A stretch of DNA of 64,000 nt from Populus alba (Eukaryota > Streptophyta > Magnoliopsida > Malpighiales > Salicaceae): positions 3,997,770 to 4,061,769 of the forward strand of contig NC_133284.1 in the NCBI RefSeq assembly GCF_005239225.2, given 5' to 3'. The translations under genes and the position numbers were made by a program. Under the pieces are notes generated by a model. It saw only the letters and a program-made list of their open reading frames with translations, searched no databases and had not been told where the DNA came from. Numbering within the stretch: the stretch's first letter is position 1; every line of letters starts with the position of its first letter. Shown piece by piece: positions 48,556 through 59,756 of the stretch.

Positions 48556-50198
48556 TGGATATTTGCATGTACTTAATTAATTATCATATAGAAGATTTGA
48601 TATATTTGACTCCACCTAAAGATTATGTGATAAATACGTATTGTGAGGATAAAATAATTTTTTTTTTTTTAAAAATGAGTCTCATGAAAAATGATTTTTT
48701 AAAAAATTATTTATTTTATAATGTTTAATTGATTCGTGAAAAATAAATTGTAAATCATTTTTTTTGTTTGTGTGTGAAATGAAAAAAAAAAGGTGAATAT
48801 AATATTCTTGATTTGTTAAAGTTTCTCCAAAGCGACCAGATTTACCGGATCTAGCACAAGTTAATAGAGCCTCATTTATTCTTCAGAAAATAAAATTTGA
48901 AAAAATAAAATCATTTTATTATATTTGGTTATGCAATAAAAAATAATTGAAAGTTATTTTTTATGTCTTTGACTTACATTGAAAAATCAATTACAAAAAT
49001 AAATGATTTTATTATATTTGGTTATGCAATAGTTATTTATTTTATAATTAAAATTGCAAATTAAGTACTTTAAACAATAAAAAAATGAAATCAAGGGTTA
49101 AAAAAAAGGTATTTAAAATTCAGTTTAGTTATGTTTGAGCTAAAAAATCCAATAAAACTAGAATAAGTTATTTTTAAAAAATATGACCAAGATCAAATTA
49201 AAAACTAATTCAAACTGAACCGGTTTTGATCAAAGTTGATTTTTTGATATAAGAACTACAAAACCTAATACTAACATAATTAAATAAGCTTTTTTTATTA
49301 TTATTAATTTAAAATGGATATATATTTAAACTTTAATAATTTTTTTTAGTTTAGTTTCTTTTAAGAATTTTTTAATCAAACTTTTTTAATTAGGCTTTTT
49401 AACAAAACCAAGCCAACTCCATTACTAAATTGAAAATTGAATTTAACATATATCCTTTTAACTACATTATTAAGTCGCTTATTTGAGGAATTTAGCAATA
49501 AGCCTGTGGAGTTTGACCTTGAAAAAACAAAGAGAGTATGTTGCGTTCTACATGGTTTAATAATTGTGAAAATTGGGCTTATAATTGTAATTAAAACAAT
49601 TTTTTAAAAACATTTAATAGAACAAACTAAATAGACATAATTCTCATTATGCAATATTTGCATTAACCTAATTAATTTTACAAGAACTCAATTTTCCCAA
49701 CCCAGCCAAATCAATACACCATGTAAAATGCATAATTAGATTTGGACATCTCCGATTAACATCTCACAAAGATGTTCAGACTAGAAAAATTAAAATAAAT
49801 GGGAGGATACATTAGGAACAATATATTAACAAATCCAAATTAAATGAAAGTAAACAAAAATATTTAACATAGTTTGAAGGAAAAAATCCCGTAACATCAA
49901 CATCCAAAAAATCCAATAACAGCAAAAGCTAAAAGATCCCGCAAGTTTAATACTATAAAAAAACTTGGAGAGAGGCTGAGAAAACAAAGAAGAGAGGGTG
50001 AGCTATAGATCAAGGAAGATCGAGAAAGGAGGAGATAAAGTGGGGTGGGGGAGGATGGGGCATAGGACTGCATATATTACTTTAGGGTTTGAGAATAGTT
50101 TTTCTTTTATAGTTATTTGGCTTTCTATAGTTGGTTTACTTTTTGGTTGAACTGCTTTAGTTTAGTGGATTGTAAAATTGAAAGTGAACCATACTAAT
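48556..50198. other. AT-rich intergenic DNA flanking the LTR element
   Basis: No gene recognised. A purine-rich stretch at 49970-50070 (GAGAGAGGCTGAG, AAGAAGAGAGGGTGAGC, GGGGTGGGGGAGG) interrupts AT-rich sequence. Confidence 0.5.
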
Positions 50199-50203
50199 GT
50201 TTC
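50199..50203 (+). repeat. Left target-site duplication GTTTC
   Basis: GTTTC lies immediately before the TG that opens the 5' LTR; the identical five bases follow the CA that closes the 3' LTR at 59249-59253. This fixes the element's ends. Confidence 0.9.
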
Positions 50204-50631
50204 TGTTAGGATTTGCCATTAATGGGTAACCTACCCTAATTAGTAGGGTTACCATTTGTTAATGGTGGTTGCACCCACCATTGACAAATGTATTAACCCA
50301 TGTGCAACCATTGATTGAGGAGCTGCCATCCTTGCCTATAAATAGGGAGCAAGAGAGCATAACAAATGTGAGAGTGTGTTAGAAGTGTAGAGAGCATGTG
50401 AAGACAAAGAGAGAGCTGCAAGGGCAGCAATGAGAGCTGGGAGTAGAGTAGAGTGAAGTGATCCTCCTCCTCTATATGTGTTGTAATCCTTTCTCTATCT
50501 ATCTCTAAATAATATGAACTCTTTCCCGTGGATGTAGGCGATTTGCCGAACCACGTTAAATATTGTCTCAGTGTGCTTTCCCCTCCTATGAGCAAATATC
50601 AGTACATCACCGGTCGCGGATTTCCTTAAGA
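50204..50631 (+). repeat. 5' LTR
   Basis: Matches 58798-59248 over its full length. Contains CCTATAAATAGGGAGC at about 50334-50349, a TATA-like promoter, and a GTTGTAATCC region further on. It lacks a 27-bp internal duplication present in the 3' LTR and ends TTAAGA where the 3' LTR ends CCAACA. By eye roughly 20 substitutions separate the two over about 420 aligned bases. Confidence 0.9.
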
Positions 50632-50633
50632 AT

Positions 50634-50645
50634 TGGTATCAGAGC
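50634..50645 (+). other. Primer-binding site, initiator tRNA-Met type
   Basis: TGGTATCAGAGC, two bases after the 5' LTR. This is the standard plant Copia-type minus-strand primer site. Confidence 0.9.
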
Positions 50646-50689
50646 TGATGGTTTAAGTGGTGTTTGATTTTTTGCTCAAAAATGAAAGT

Positions 50690-51090
50690 TGTCAAAATTG
50701 TGTTTTGACTGTACCATTGTGTAAAGGAGGAAGAGACGAAGCCACTGTTGAAAACCGCGTCGAAATCTAATGTCGAAAATGGCCGCACGCGCCGTCACGC
50801 GCCGGCGAGGTGGCTGGCCACGCGCACAAACGGGCGCCACGCGTCTTCTTCGCCCGGATGGGCCGACCCGACCCGAATACCAAACCACCCGACCCATGTG
50901 CCTGACCTGGATAGTGACGGTCTCAGCATGACATCATAATGTCGCCAGCATACATAGTTGGCATGCCATGTCAGCGACCAGTCAGCATACACGTCCGCAT
51001 AGTGGGACCCACCTGCCACGTCATCAGCCGCGAGGCGAGCTAGATTGAGCTGAGCTGAGTTGGAGCCGAGCCGCGAGCCGAGGGATAGGA
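50690..51090. other. GC-rich, CpG-rich leader segment of the element
   Basis: Local composition rises well above the AT-rich background, with many CpG dinucleotides (GCCGCACGCGCCGTCACGCG, GGCGCCACGCGTC). Neither strand gives a protein I recognise. In a methylated plant transposon CpG normally decays, so its retention is compatible with recent insertion. Confidence 0.6.
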
Positions 51091-52204
51091 TCCATTGTAG
51101 CTGATCCTACATGCAACCGGATCTGAGATTGAATTTGAGCCGTTGATCAGGCCATAATTGTTTTGATCAAATCTTAGCCATCTGAAGTGCAATTTGGATG
51201 ATTCAAGACATGTTTCTAACTAATTTGATCATTCTGGATACAATGGTACAATTCGATCGTTGAGATTCGAGACCAAAAATGATAGTGGTGAATTATTAAA
51301 GAGAGATTGCCCGATTAGGAGGCATCTGAAGGTCATCATTGTGGTCGATGGAGATGAAGAAGAAGAAGGTGCACATGTTTGCCCAATTACATGTGCTGAA
51401 CTGTTAAGTGAAGAATTTAATTGCCTTGATGGAAGGCAAAATTGGGACACTCTGGACACCCGGTTATGTGGACAATTAGAGGTGTAGAGTGAAAACTGAT
51501 GAAGACCAATCTTGACGAATCTAAGCACTAGTAGTCTCGCTAGATGTTGAGAAATCATGTATTAAACTTGTATATTCCAGATCACTTGTAAAGGAAAACC
51601 GCAACAAAGCTAGCAAATGGTTGTATATACAGAAAGGCAGTACGATGGATGTATATGGCCTAAAAAGTTCTGTCTAGGAGATTGGGTTTTAAGTGGGACC
51701 AGTGTGATCCCTCCAATCTTTCCTGGGAACTTGCTTAATGGAAGGATTATCCATATGGTACTATTTTCGTATATGTAACAGTTTGTAATGAAACTTGTTG
51801 TTACTCAATTTCGGACCCCCACATGCTGGAGAGGGTGTATACCTCTTTTGAACAAAGTATAGGAGTTTAGCTCCTGTTCGCTAGAAAATTGACAAAAAAA
51901 AAAAAGAGCACAAAAAATAAATATATTTTTTTTTTTAAAAAAAAAAGCCTTGTTTGAGCTGTTTAGATTGGTCAGGAGTCTTCATAATGTTAAATTCGTT
52001 CTTTTTTTTTTTATCTGGTCTTTAAGGTTGAATAAATCCCTCAGAATTTGCACTAAAAAAAATGGTTATGCTGCTGTGGCAATTTTTTGTTTCAACTTAG
52101 GCTCTGATTCTGACTCGGTTTTGTACGACATTTGACCATCCTAGGTATATTCTGTCACTCATGACATGTTGAAAAATTAACATACACCTTTATTAGGTCC
52201 TAGG

Positions 52205-53460
52205 GATCATTGTTCTTAGAGCAGATTCTCAGTCAGATTTGGATGCTCAACATTGTTAGATCAAGAACCTTTATTGACTAAATAGATTACTGCTAGTTTC
52301 TGTTCTATAAGAAGTTGTTATCTCACTTCGATTCCTTCATCAAAGTTGTAATCCTAGATGTATAGATGAATTTAAGCTTTTGAATCACTTGATTCCGATA
52401 TTAGAGGCTCAAGATGTTCCCGTTTGAATATCTAACGTGAAGGTAGAGAATTCTGTCGCGAGAAGGATATTGACCCAAGTATGCACTAAAAAAACTCTAT
52501 TGTTGGCCTAGTTTTTGTGATTTTTGTTCTTAGTTCATACTCTCAGTCATATCAGGATTCTTGGTATTCGTCAGTTTTGAGTTTAGACCCGGAGATCCCT
52601 TTTGACCAACCACATTACTGCTAGATTCTGTTATGTAAAAAGATTTTATCTGACTTCAACTCCTTCATCAAAGTTGTAGTCCTAGATGCATAGAATAATT
52701 TTGGGTTTTGAATCACTTGATTCCGATATCAGACGCTCAAGATGTTCCCGTTTGAATATCTAACGTGAAGGCAGAGAATTCTGCCGCGAGAAGGATATTG
52801 ACCCGAGTCTGCACTAACAAAACTCAATTTTTGGCCTAGTTTTTGTGATTTTTGTTCTTAGTTCAAACTCTCAGTCATATCAGGATTCTCGGCATTCGTC
52901 AGTTTTTGAGTTAGACCCGGAGATCCCTTTTGACCAACCACATTACTGCTGGATTCTGTTCTGTAAAAAGATTTTATCTGACTTCGACTCCTTCATCAAA
53001 GTTGTAGTCCTAGATGCATAGAATAATTTTGGGTTTTGAATCACTTGATTCCGATATCAGACGCTCAAGATGTTCCCGTTTGAATATCTAACGTGAAGGC
53101 AGAGAATTCTGCCGCGAGAAGGATATTGACCCGAGTCTGCACTAACAAAACTCAATTTTTGGCCTAGTTTTTGTGATTTTTGTTCTTAGTTCAAACTCTC
53201 AGTCATATCAGGATTCTCGGCATTCGTCAGTTTTTGAGTTAGACCCGGAGATCCCTTTTGACCAACCACATTACTGCTGGATTCTGTTCTGTAAAAAGAT
53301 TTTATCTGACTTCGACTCCTTCATCAAAGTTGTAGTCCTAGATGCATAGAATAATTTTGGGTATTGAATCACTTGATTCCGATATCAGAAGCTCAAGATA
53401 TTCCCATTTGAATATCTAACGTGAAGGCAGAAAATTCTGCCGCGGGAAGGATAGAGCCCG
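52205..53460. repeat. 328-bp tandem repeat, about four copies
   Basis: The marker CGTTTGAATATCTAACGTGA (or CATTTGAATATC in the last unit) occurs at 52421, 52749, 53077 and 53405, a constant 328-bp step. Each unit also has CACATTACTGCTGGATTCTG, CATCAAAGTTGTAGTCCTAG and GATTCCGATATCAGA. The middle two units are almost identical, while the first is the most diverged. Tandem repeats of this kind are common in long LTRs or untranslated parts of Tat/Ogre-type Gypsy elements, which would fit the Tat-like sequence at 55.6 kb. Confidence 0.9.
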
Positions 53461-53909
53461 AGTTCGCGGGGCTGATTCGAAGGATTTTTTTGGACCAAGG
53501 ACTGAATCAAAAATTGTTAAAATGAGGGATTTAATTGAAGAGGGATATTGAAAGCTGGAGAGGGGGCTGGATCATCATAAACGACATGATTTTTTCCACA
53601 CTGAAATAAGGAAAATGAGACTTTGTAGCTGCACCCTCCATCTGATTTCTTTCCTTTTTTCGCTGTCATCATGCCTGAATTTCAGAGCTGCAACCACGTT
53701 TTTTTTCTTGCCTCATTTCAAATGGAGCAGCTGGTCCTATGGAAGGAAAGAAAACAGCCACACCCTCCTCTAAAACTAGAAAGAAATCAGACGTAAAGAA
53801 CCAACATAAAGTTAGAATATTGCAGCTTCCTTTTGCGTTTTTTTACTGCAAATCAGTAGGGATTTACGTCCTAGGATTAATGCATTGAATCCTTCTTAAA
53901 TGGAGACAT

Positions 53910-55663
53910 TTTAGACTATATATAAGCCCCTCTAATGACCTAACGGGGGCAAAAAAAAAAAGAGAGAGCAAAAACACAGCCGAAAGAGAGCAGAAACATA
54001 AAAGAAAAAACGCAAGAGAGGCAGAGTAAAAAAACGCAGAATAAAGGGAGTTTCTTGTTTTGCATTCTGGTAGCACCGTGAGGGAAGAAAAGAAGAAAAG
54101 ACAAGACGGAGAGGGAGCTTTGCTGCTAAAGCTGGACAGCAACGTTTTGCTTGGTTTTATTTCATCTTCTGCAGAAAAGAAAACAGTGAGACCTGCAGGT
54201 AAGTCTTAACTTTCTTCTCCTTTGCTGCCTTTAAATCTGTTTGCACCTTTTTCTTTTCTCTTTGCTTTGCTTTGCACATTCGGTTTTTTTTTTTTTACTA
54301 TGTACACAATGAACACTTGCCTTGTTTTGTTCCTGCCGTGGCTTTGAGTTTTTGATGAGTGACTATGTTAAGAGGACTGGCTTTTGGTGTTCCGTTTTTT
54401 TTCTTTCTTTAGCTATTTCAGATTTAAGGAACCGGGGAAGGGGGCTGTTGTTTCTTCATCATCAGCTCCTTTCTCTGTTCGGTTTTTTTTCCTGCTTCTT
54501 GAGAGATTAGCCGGTCATGGTTTTGTTTTTTTCCTATATACGAATAAAGCATGCTTTCCCAGTTTTTGTTTTGTTTCTCTCCGTTGGCGTGGTGAAATGA
54601 ATAAGGCAGTTCGTTTTTAAGGTGAGGAAATAATGGGGTTTGTGAGGCACGGACATAGGGGTTAGATTTCAAAATTTCAGTTCTAAAATTGTGGCTCCCT
54701 CACACATACGGGTTTATTCCTTTCTAGTTACAAAAATTTAAGTTGATTTGGCTTTGATTAGGTTTTTGTTATGAATTGTTTCAAGCTTCTTGTAATGCTT
54801 ATAATATGTATGATGGCTTGCTATTTTTTCATTTTTGATGTTTACGTCTAATTGTGATGTTTGTGTTTCGACAAAAATATAAAAAATGTTTTTCTTGTGT
54901 GTTGCATACGGCCAATACTCTAACATGTTTTGAATTCTTTTTTTATGTATGTATAAAAAAAAAATATTTGAAGTTTCAACAAAGGTGTTTTCGCATGGAT
55001 TTCGTAAACACAACGAAAAAATTATTTTCTTGCATTTCTGGATTTTACAACATGTTTGTAAAACTCCAAAGGGTATTGGCCAATATTTCAAAAAAAATAT
55101 AAAAATCCTATTTTGGGGGGGAGTTAATCTATTATTCACCGCTAATGTTTGGATAAAGAAATCCTTAAAGGACGAATATCCAAAATATTATTGGGAGTAA
55201 TAAATCTGCACACATTCGTGAAAGAAGCCTTGATTATAATCGAAAACATTTCAAAAATTTTCTTACTCCACGGTTTACGAGTCGTGAGAGTATAAAATAT
55301 AAAAAAATATAGGTTTTTTTTGTAACGCCCTAGATTTCTAAATTTTTTTTCCCATTTCCTTGCGATTTACGAGTCGCAAACTCTTGAAATACTAAAGGGA
55401 AAAATGAGCTTTCAAAGCACATGGAATCTCCTTGGATTTCTATCCAAATAAATTTTATTTGAATCAAACCTAGGAAAATTGATGGGATTAGAAAACACCA
55501 ACACCATAGCAATTATAGAGCAAACCAAACATCAAGCAGCTTACCTTAGGTAGGGCGTACTAGGGGTGCTAATACCTTCCCTTTACGCAACCAGTCTCTT
55601 GCTTTAGAATCTCTGAAAGACCAGTTAGGGTTCCTAGTGACCAAAATACTAGGTGGCGACTCC
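53910..55663 (+). mobile_element. Nested Gypsy/Tat-like LTR-end sequence (tentative)
   Basis: A TATATATAAG promoter-like motif at 53917-53926 precedes a long purine-rich leader. Near 55550 is GGTAGGGCGTACTAGGGGTG followed by CTAATACCTTCCC and ACGCAACC, and at 55654-55663 TGGCGACTCC, which I recall as the tRNA-Arg-type primer site of Tat/Ogre elements. If right, an LTR of a second element ends just before 55654 and the tandem repeats would lie inside that LTR. Both ends and any target duplication are undefined. Confidence 0.4.
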
Positions 55664-56457
55664 TTCACAAAAAAACAAAAGACCCTGAAATCAATCGAAA
55701 GTCGCCACGACGCTACGCTCCGCCGCGAGGGTGGGAAAAAACTGATGAATACTAGCAGGATAACGGCACAAGGGGAAAAATTGGGTTCCGTATGATCAAG
55801 GATCTGATGGAGTGGTGATTTCTCCAAAGAAGTTAGATTTGGTGACTGTGATTTCTCGAAGGGAGAATTGATGAAGACCCTGATAATGGAAGAGAAATAC
55901 AGCAAGGGGATAAAGATTGGCACCCTATTTTGACTTGGATGGGTGTTGTGACAGGATGAGCTGCTGTTAAACATAAGCAAGGAATAAGGAGAAATCTGGA
56001 GAACAAAAATTACACGAGGGCACACGGAGATTGTGCAAGAGTACCTGAGGGATCCAATGAGGTACTGTAATGAGACAACAAGTGCAAGGAAGAGTTCCAG
56101 ATGAAGCTCAGAGCAGAGATTGTGTACAACAGGAAGTCTCTTGTGCTCTTGATGAAGACAACACGTGAGGACCTTTCCAATATATGCAAGAATGGAAAGA
56201 TGAGCTGTTGCAAAAGCACCTAATTGAGGGGGTGCAAACGTCTGTGATAAAAGACGACCGCCTATGAAAAGGCGAAAACACCAAAGAGAGTTGGTGTAGG
56301 TAGAGCTATCAAGCAGAAAGGCGTAAAAGCTCCAAACATAGAAATCGAGGTGGAGGATTGCTAGGAGTGCACCGCAACTCTTTCTTTTTATGTGATCAGT
56401 GGCAGTAATCTCTCCCAAGTCCACATGGTGGTAAAGAATCTTGGAGCCACTGATATG

Positions 56458-56645
56458 AGAAGGTGTGAGGACAATGATATGAGTCCATGTTCAGGCCGTC
56501 TCATGACGACAGGCGGAGATACCTCAGTAGAAGGTGTGAGGGCCATGATAGGAGCCCCATTTCAGACCGCCGCATGACGACGAGCGGAGACACCCGAGGA
56601 GAAGGTGTGTGGGCCGTAAATAAGCCCATTTCAGAATGCCCCAGA
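56458..56645. repeat. 71-bp tandem repeat, about 2.6 copies
   Basis: AGAAGGTGTG starts units at 56458, 56529 and 56600, steps of 71 bp. Shared text includes CCATTTCAGACCGCC-like and CATGACGAC.GGCGGAGA motifs. Units differ by many substitutions, so the array is older than the 328-bp one. Confidence 0.75.
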
Positions 56646-57334
56646 GCCAATGTGATGGCTAGATATAAGCGGACAGGTGTATAGTCAATGAAGTGGCTAT
56701 GATGAGTATAGAGACAAATGCATGATTGACTTTCATGGATATTGCCCCCATGCTAAAGATCAATGAGCTAGAAGACATTTGCCTTGGATAATAAGTGGAT
56801 GACTTGTGGAGCATTAAGACGCGACTGCTATGAAGAAGCAGATGGCATGCGTAGGTTCCGGGAACAAGTCGACTCTTGTCAAGGTGGTGAGCTCAGTGAA
56901 GGCATTGTAATACTCATAATATCAAGACATATTTGGAGCTGATTCAAGGAAAAATTGCTTGAAAATTAAAATTCAATGACCAAATTGAATAGTCCAAAAA
57001 CCCAAGACTGTTGTGTAAATAGCGTTATAACTCAAGGATTCAATTGAATTTAATCCAAGGGCACAATTAGAAATCAATTATTTCTGATTAGGGTCCCAAT
57101 TGTTAAGTTTAAACTATCTAGGGACTAAAGTGAAAAAGAACCATGCCCAAGGACACAACGACGTCGTTTTGGAAGCATTGTTCATCGTCTCCTACGCTTG
57201 CGCGGATGAAGTCGGTTCAACAGGGAAATCTGTTGCAACAAATCCGGTCATGGACCATATCTCTTGCCCACGATCTCGTTCATGGATTCCATAAAAGTCC
57301 TGCAAATGGAGGACTGGTTGAGGGGAAGCTTCTC

Positions 57335-57342
57335 TATAAAAG
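57335..57342 (+). promoter_or_regulatory. TATA-like motif inside the element
   Basis: TATAAAAG followed by a G-run and a purine-rich leader. Together with the upstream ACGACGTCGTTTTGGAAG text this looks like part of another LTR promoter. Weak call. Confidence 0.35.
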
Positions 57343-57561
57343 GGGGGGTGAAGACAAACGAAAAAAAAGAAGAAGAGGATGGAAGATCGAGAGCTAAATA
57401 ACATAGCAGAAATATAGAGTTAAAAAACACAAATTCACCGAGGGGGAAGGGGCCATCAACCAGTAGACCTGGTGCTTAGACCACCATCATCTTCGTCTTG
57501 AACAGAGAAGATCGGGCAGAGGAGCAAGGGGAAGGAATAGGGAAGAACAACCCATAACACA

Positions 57562-57777
57562 GAAGTGGTGAAAGCGGCTAAAATCTTTGACAATAATCTT
57601 GCATCCTACAATCTTTGACATAAGCTTAATAACAGAGTGACAATCCCCACATACACGGAGATTTTTCATGACTGTTATTGTGCTACCCTCCACAGTGCTT
57701 ACTAGCCCAAACACAATAGCAAGTCTCTCACTGTGAAAAGACAACAGCCATCTACCAGCAGATGCATATATATTAGA
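57562..57777 (-). pseudogene. Captured PPR-protein fragment (E motif plus DYW domain)
   Basis: On the minus strand an open frame holds [10 protein letters not shown], typical of the E region of PLS-class PPR proteins, fused after three residues to [14 protein letters not shown], then [20 protein letters not shown] and [12 protein letters not shown]. The last three pieces are the DYW cytidine-deaminase-like domain, including the HxE and CxxCH zinc-binding motifs. The E+ segment that should separate the pieces is missing and the terminal CSCGDYW is replaced by unrelated residues. It is therefore a broken piece of an organellar RNA-editing factor gene, antisense to the retroelement. Confidence 0.85.
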
Positions 57778-58785
57778 GTCTAATATAATTCTTTTCCATA
57801 TTGATGGAAATTGGAGAGATGGAAAGAGAGTTAGATTGTACAAAAGTGGAATTTGGAAATTGGTAAGTTACGGAGAGATGGAAATTGAAGAGATGGAAGT
57901 ATGAAATACTGGATGGTAACTTACTTAAATGTTGCAGAGATGATTTGTTTTGAATTTGGAATTTGGAAGTTTGGATTGGAAAACTGGAACCAAAAAGACA
58001 TTGAGAAAGAGAGGCGCTAGGAGACGCTAGGTTTTTTACTTTTTAGGGTTGTAATTGGTTTACTGTAGTGCAAACTGCAGTATATATATATTTCTTTTAA
58101 ACACGTAAAACAGGGTTCAAAAACACGATTTTAAACGTTTTTATCTGATTTCAATGTTTTTATACGATTTTACCATTTTTCGAGTTTACAAGCCGATTTA
58201 ACACGATAACATATACTGACTCGTAAAATCATACGATTTTACGAGTTAAAAACGAGATTTTAACAACCTTGGCTGCCCCCATGGTTAAAGGTGGATAGCT
58301 ACCTGGACTCTTGAGACTAAGAGTGAGAGACTCATGGAGAAGTAAGGCGTGGTTCCTAAGGTGGAACAGAGGGCAGACGCAACTCCTGGATGAGTAGACT
58401 CTTGGAAGAGTGGTGAGCTAGTGATCATATTGAGATACTCAGATGATGACTGTCGTACTTGGAATATTCGTTTGAGGGGGTGTTATAAGCCTTGGTGTGA
58501 GGCTCGATAAATCATTCCGGACCGAGCATGGATGATACGCTCGAAGGGGAATGTTGTATCCCAGAGACAAGCGTTAACACTCTTCAGATGTGATGTGTGA
58601 GACCATCTGGTTGTAGTGATCTTTTTGTGTGAGAAAAGGTGTGCTTTGGTGACTCTGGTGATTGAAAGGTTTGGCCAGTATCTGTAAACTTGGCCGGAGA
58701 CGCTCTCAGAATGGTAAGTTTGGAAGAGCTGCAGGATGCAAGCTTGTGCTGAAGAAGCAAGAGGACAATTGCCCATATAAATGTC

Positions 58786-58793
58786 AAAGGGGG
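58786..58793 (+). other. Polypurine tract
   Basis: AAAGGGGG followed by TGAT and then the 3' LTR at 58798, the expected plus-strand priming site. Confidence 0.85.
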
Positions 58794-58797
58794 TGAT

Positions 58798-59248
58798 TGT
58801 TAGGATTTGCCATTAATGAGCAACCTACCCTAATTAGTAGGGTTACCATTTATCAATGGTGGTTGCACCCACCATTGACAAATGTATCAACCCATGTGCA
58901 GCCATTGATTGAGGAGCTGCCATCCTTGCCTATAAATAAACAGCAAGAGAGCATAACAAATGTGAGAGTGTGTTAGAAGTGTAGAGAGCATGTGAAGAGA
59001 AAGAGAGAGCTGTAATGGCAGCAGTCATTGCAGAAGCTGCAAGGGCAACAATGAGAGCTGGGAGTAGAGTAGAGTGAAGTGATCCTCCTCCTCCATGTGT
59101 GTTGTAATCTTTTTTCTATCTATCTCTAAATAATATGGACTCTCTCCCGTGGATGTAGGCGATTTGCCGAACCACGTTAAATATTGTCTCAGTGTGTTTT
59201 CCTCTTCTATGAGCAAATATCAGTACATCATCGCGGATTTCCCCAACA
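58798..59248 (+). repeat. 3' LTR
   Basis: Begins TGTTAGGATTTGCC and ends CCCCAACA. It carries an extra segment (TGTAATGGCAGCAGTCATTG region, about 59011-59037) not found in the 5' LTR. GTTTC follows directly as target duplication at 59249-59253. Confidence 0.9.
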
Positions 59249-59756
59249 GTTTCTTGGGTTTTTTAATTGTATTTTTAGTTTTTTTGGTTAATTTTATTTT
59301 GGTTTTTTTTATTTTGTTAGTTGGTTGATTTTATTGAACATCCCTAACAAGATGTAATATGAACTGAAAAAAGAATAAATGAAGAATTTTTACTATACAA
59401 ATATTATTGATTAACAATAAACTTTAAAATAGCAATATATAAACATAAATATGTAATCGAAAGTGTTTTCCCAAAGCTTAAGAGGAAAGCATTTTCCACT
59501 GAAAACCTTTATATTTTTTCTTTGATTAGAAAACACTTTTTTATTGACTAATTTCTTAAAGAGCCATCAACAATGGAGAAGTAAGCAAAGTGTTTACCAA
59601 GAAACTACAGACAAACAAGACCAACAACTCAATCAACCTCGTAAGGAAGCAAACCCTACTTTCACTAGCAGAAACCTACACTTTCTAAAGGAGAGATAAG
59701 ATTTGCCAAGCACAAACAGCATCCAGCGGCCCAGCACACCTAAACATTCCGAAACC

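Larger units (their letters stand above)
50204..59248 (+). mobile_element. Large non-autonomous LTR retrotransposon (Copia-type PBS)
   Basis: A 9,045-bp element bounded by LTRs that begin TGTTAGGATTTGCC, with a TG..CA right end, flanked by GTTTC duplications. A primer-binding site complementary to initiator tRNA-Met (TGGTATCAGAGC, 50634-50645) follows the 5' LTR and a purine tract (AAAGGGGG, 58786-58793) precedes the 3' LTR, so it is in plus orientation. The interior has no recognisable gag, protease, integrase, reverse transcriptase or RNase H on either strand. It holds a GC-rich leader, a 328-bp tandem repeat, LTR-like promoter segments and a host-gene fragment. It would need enzymes in trans, like a LARD. 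The Copia assignment rests on the PBS only. Confidence 0.85.

Noticed and set aside
54738..55200. Overlapping frames on both strands around 54.7-55.2 kb
   Set aside because: Low-complexity Lys/Phe-rich translations without domains in AT-rich transposon DNA.
55546..56424. A 292-codon open frame on the minus strand inside the LTR element
   Set aside because: The translation has no domain I recognise and reads as hydrophobic low-information sequence antisense to the element; open-frame length alone is not enough in this GC-intermediate stretch.
59025..59216. Minus-strand frame in the 3' LTR, with a parallel one in the 5' LTR at 50293-50595
   Set aside because: Both are the same LTR sequence read antisense; being shared by the LTRs reflects repeat identity, not a gene.
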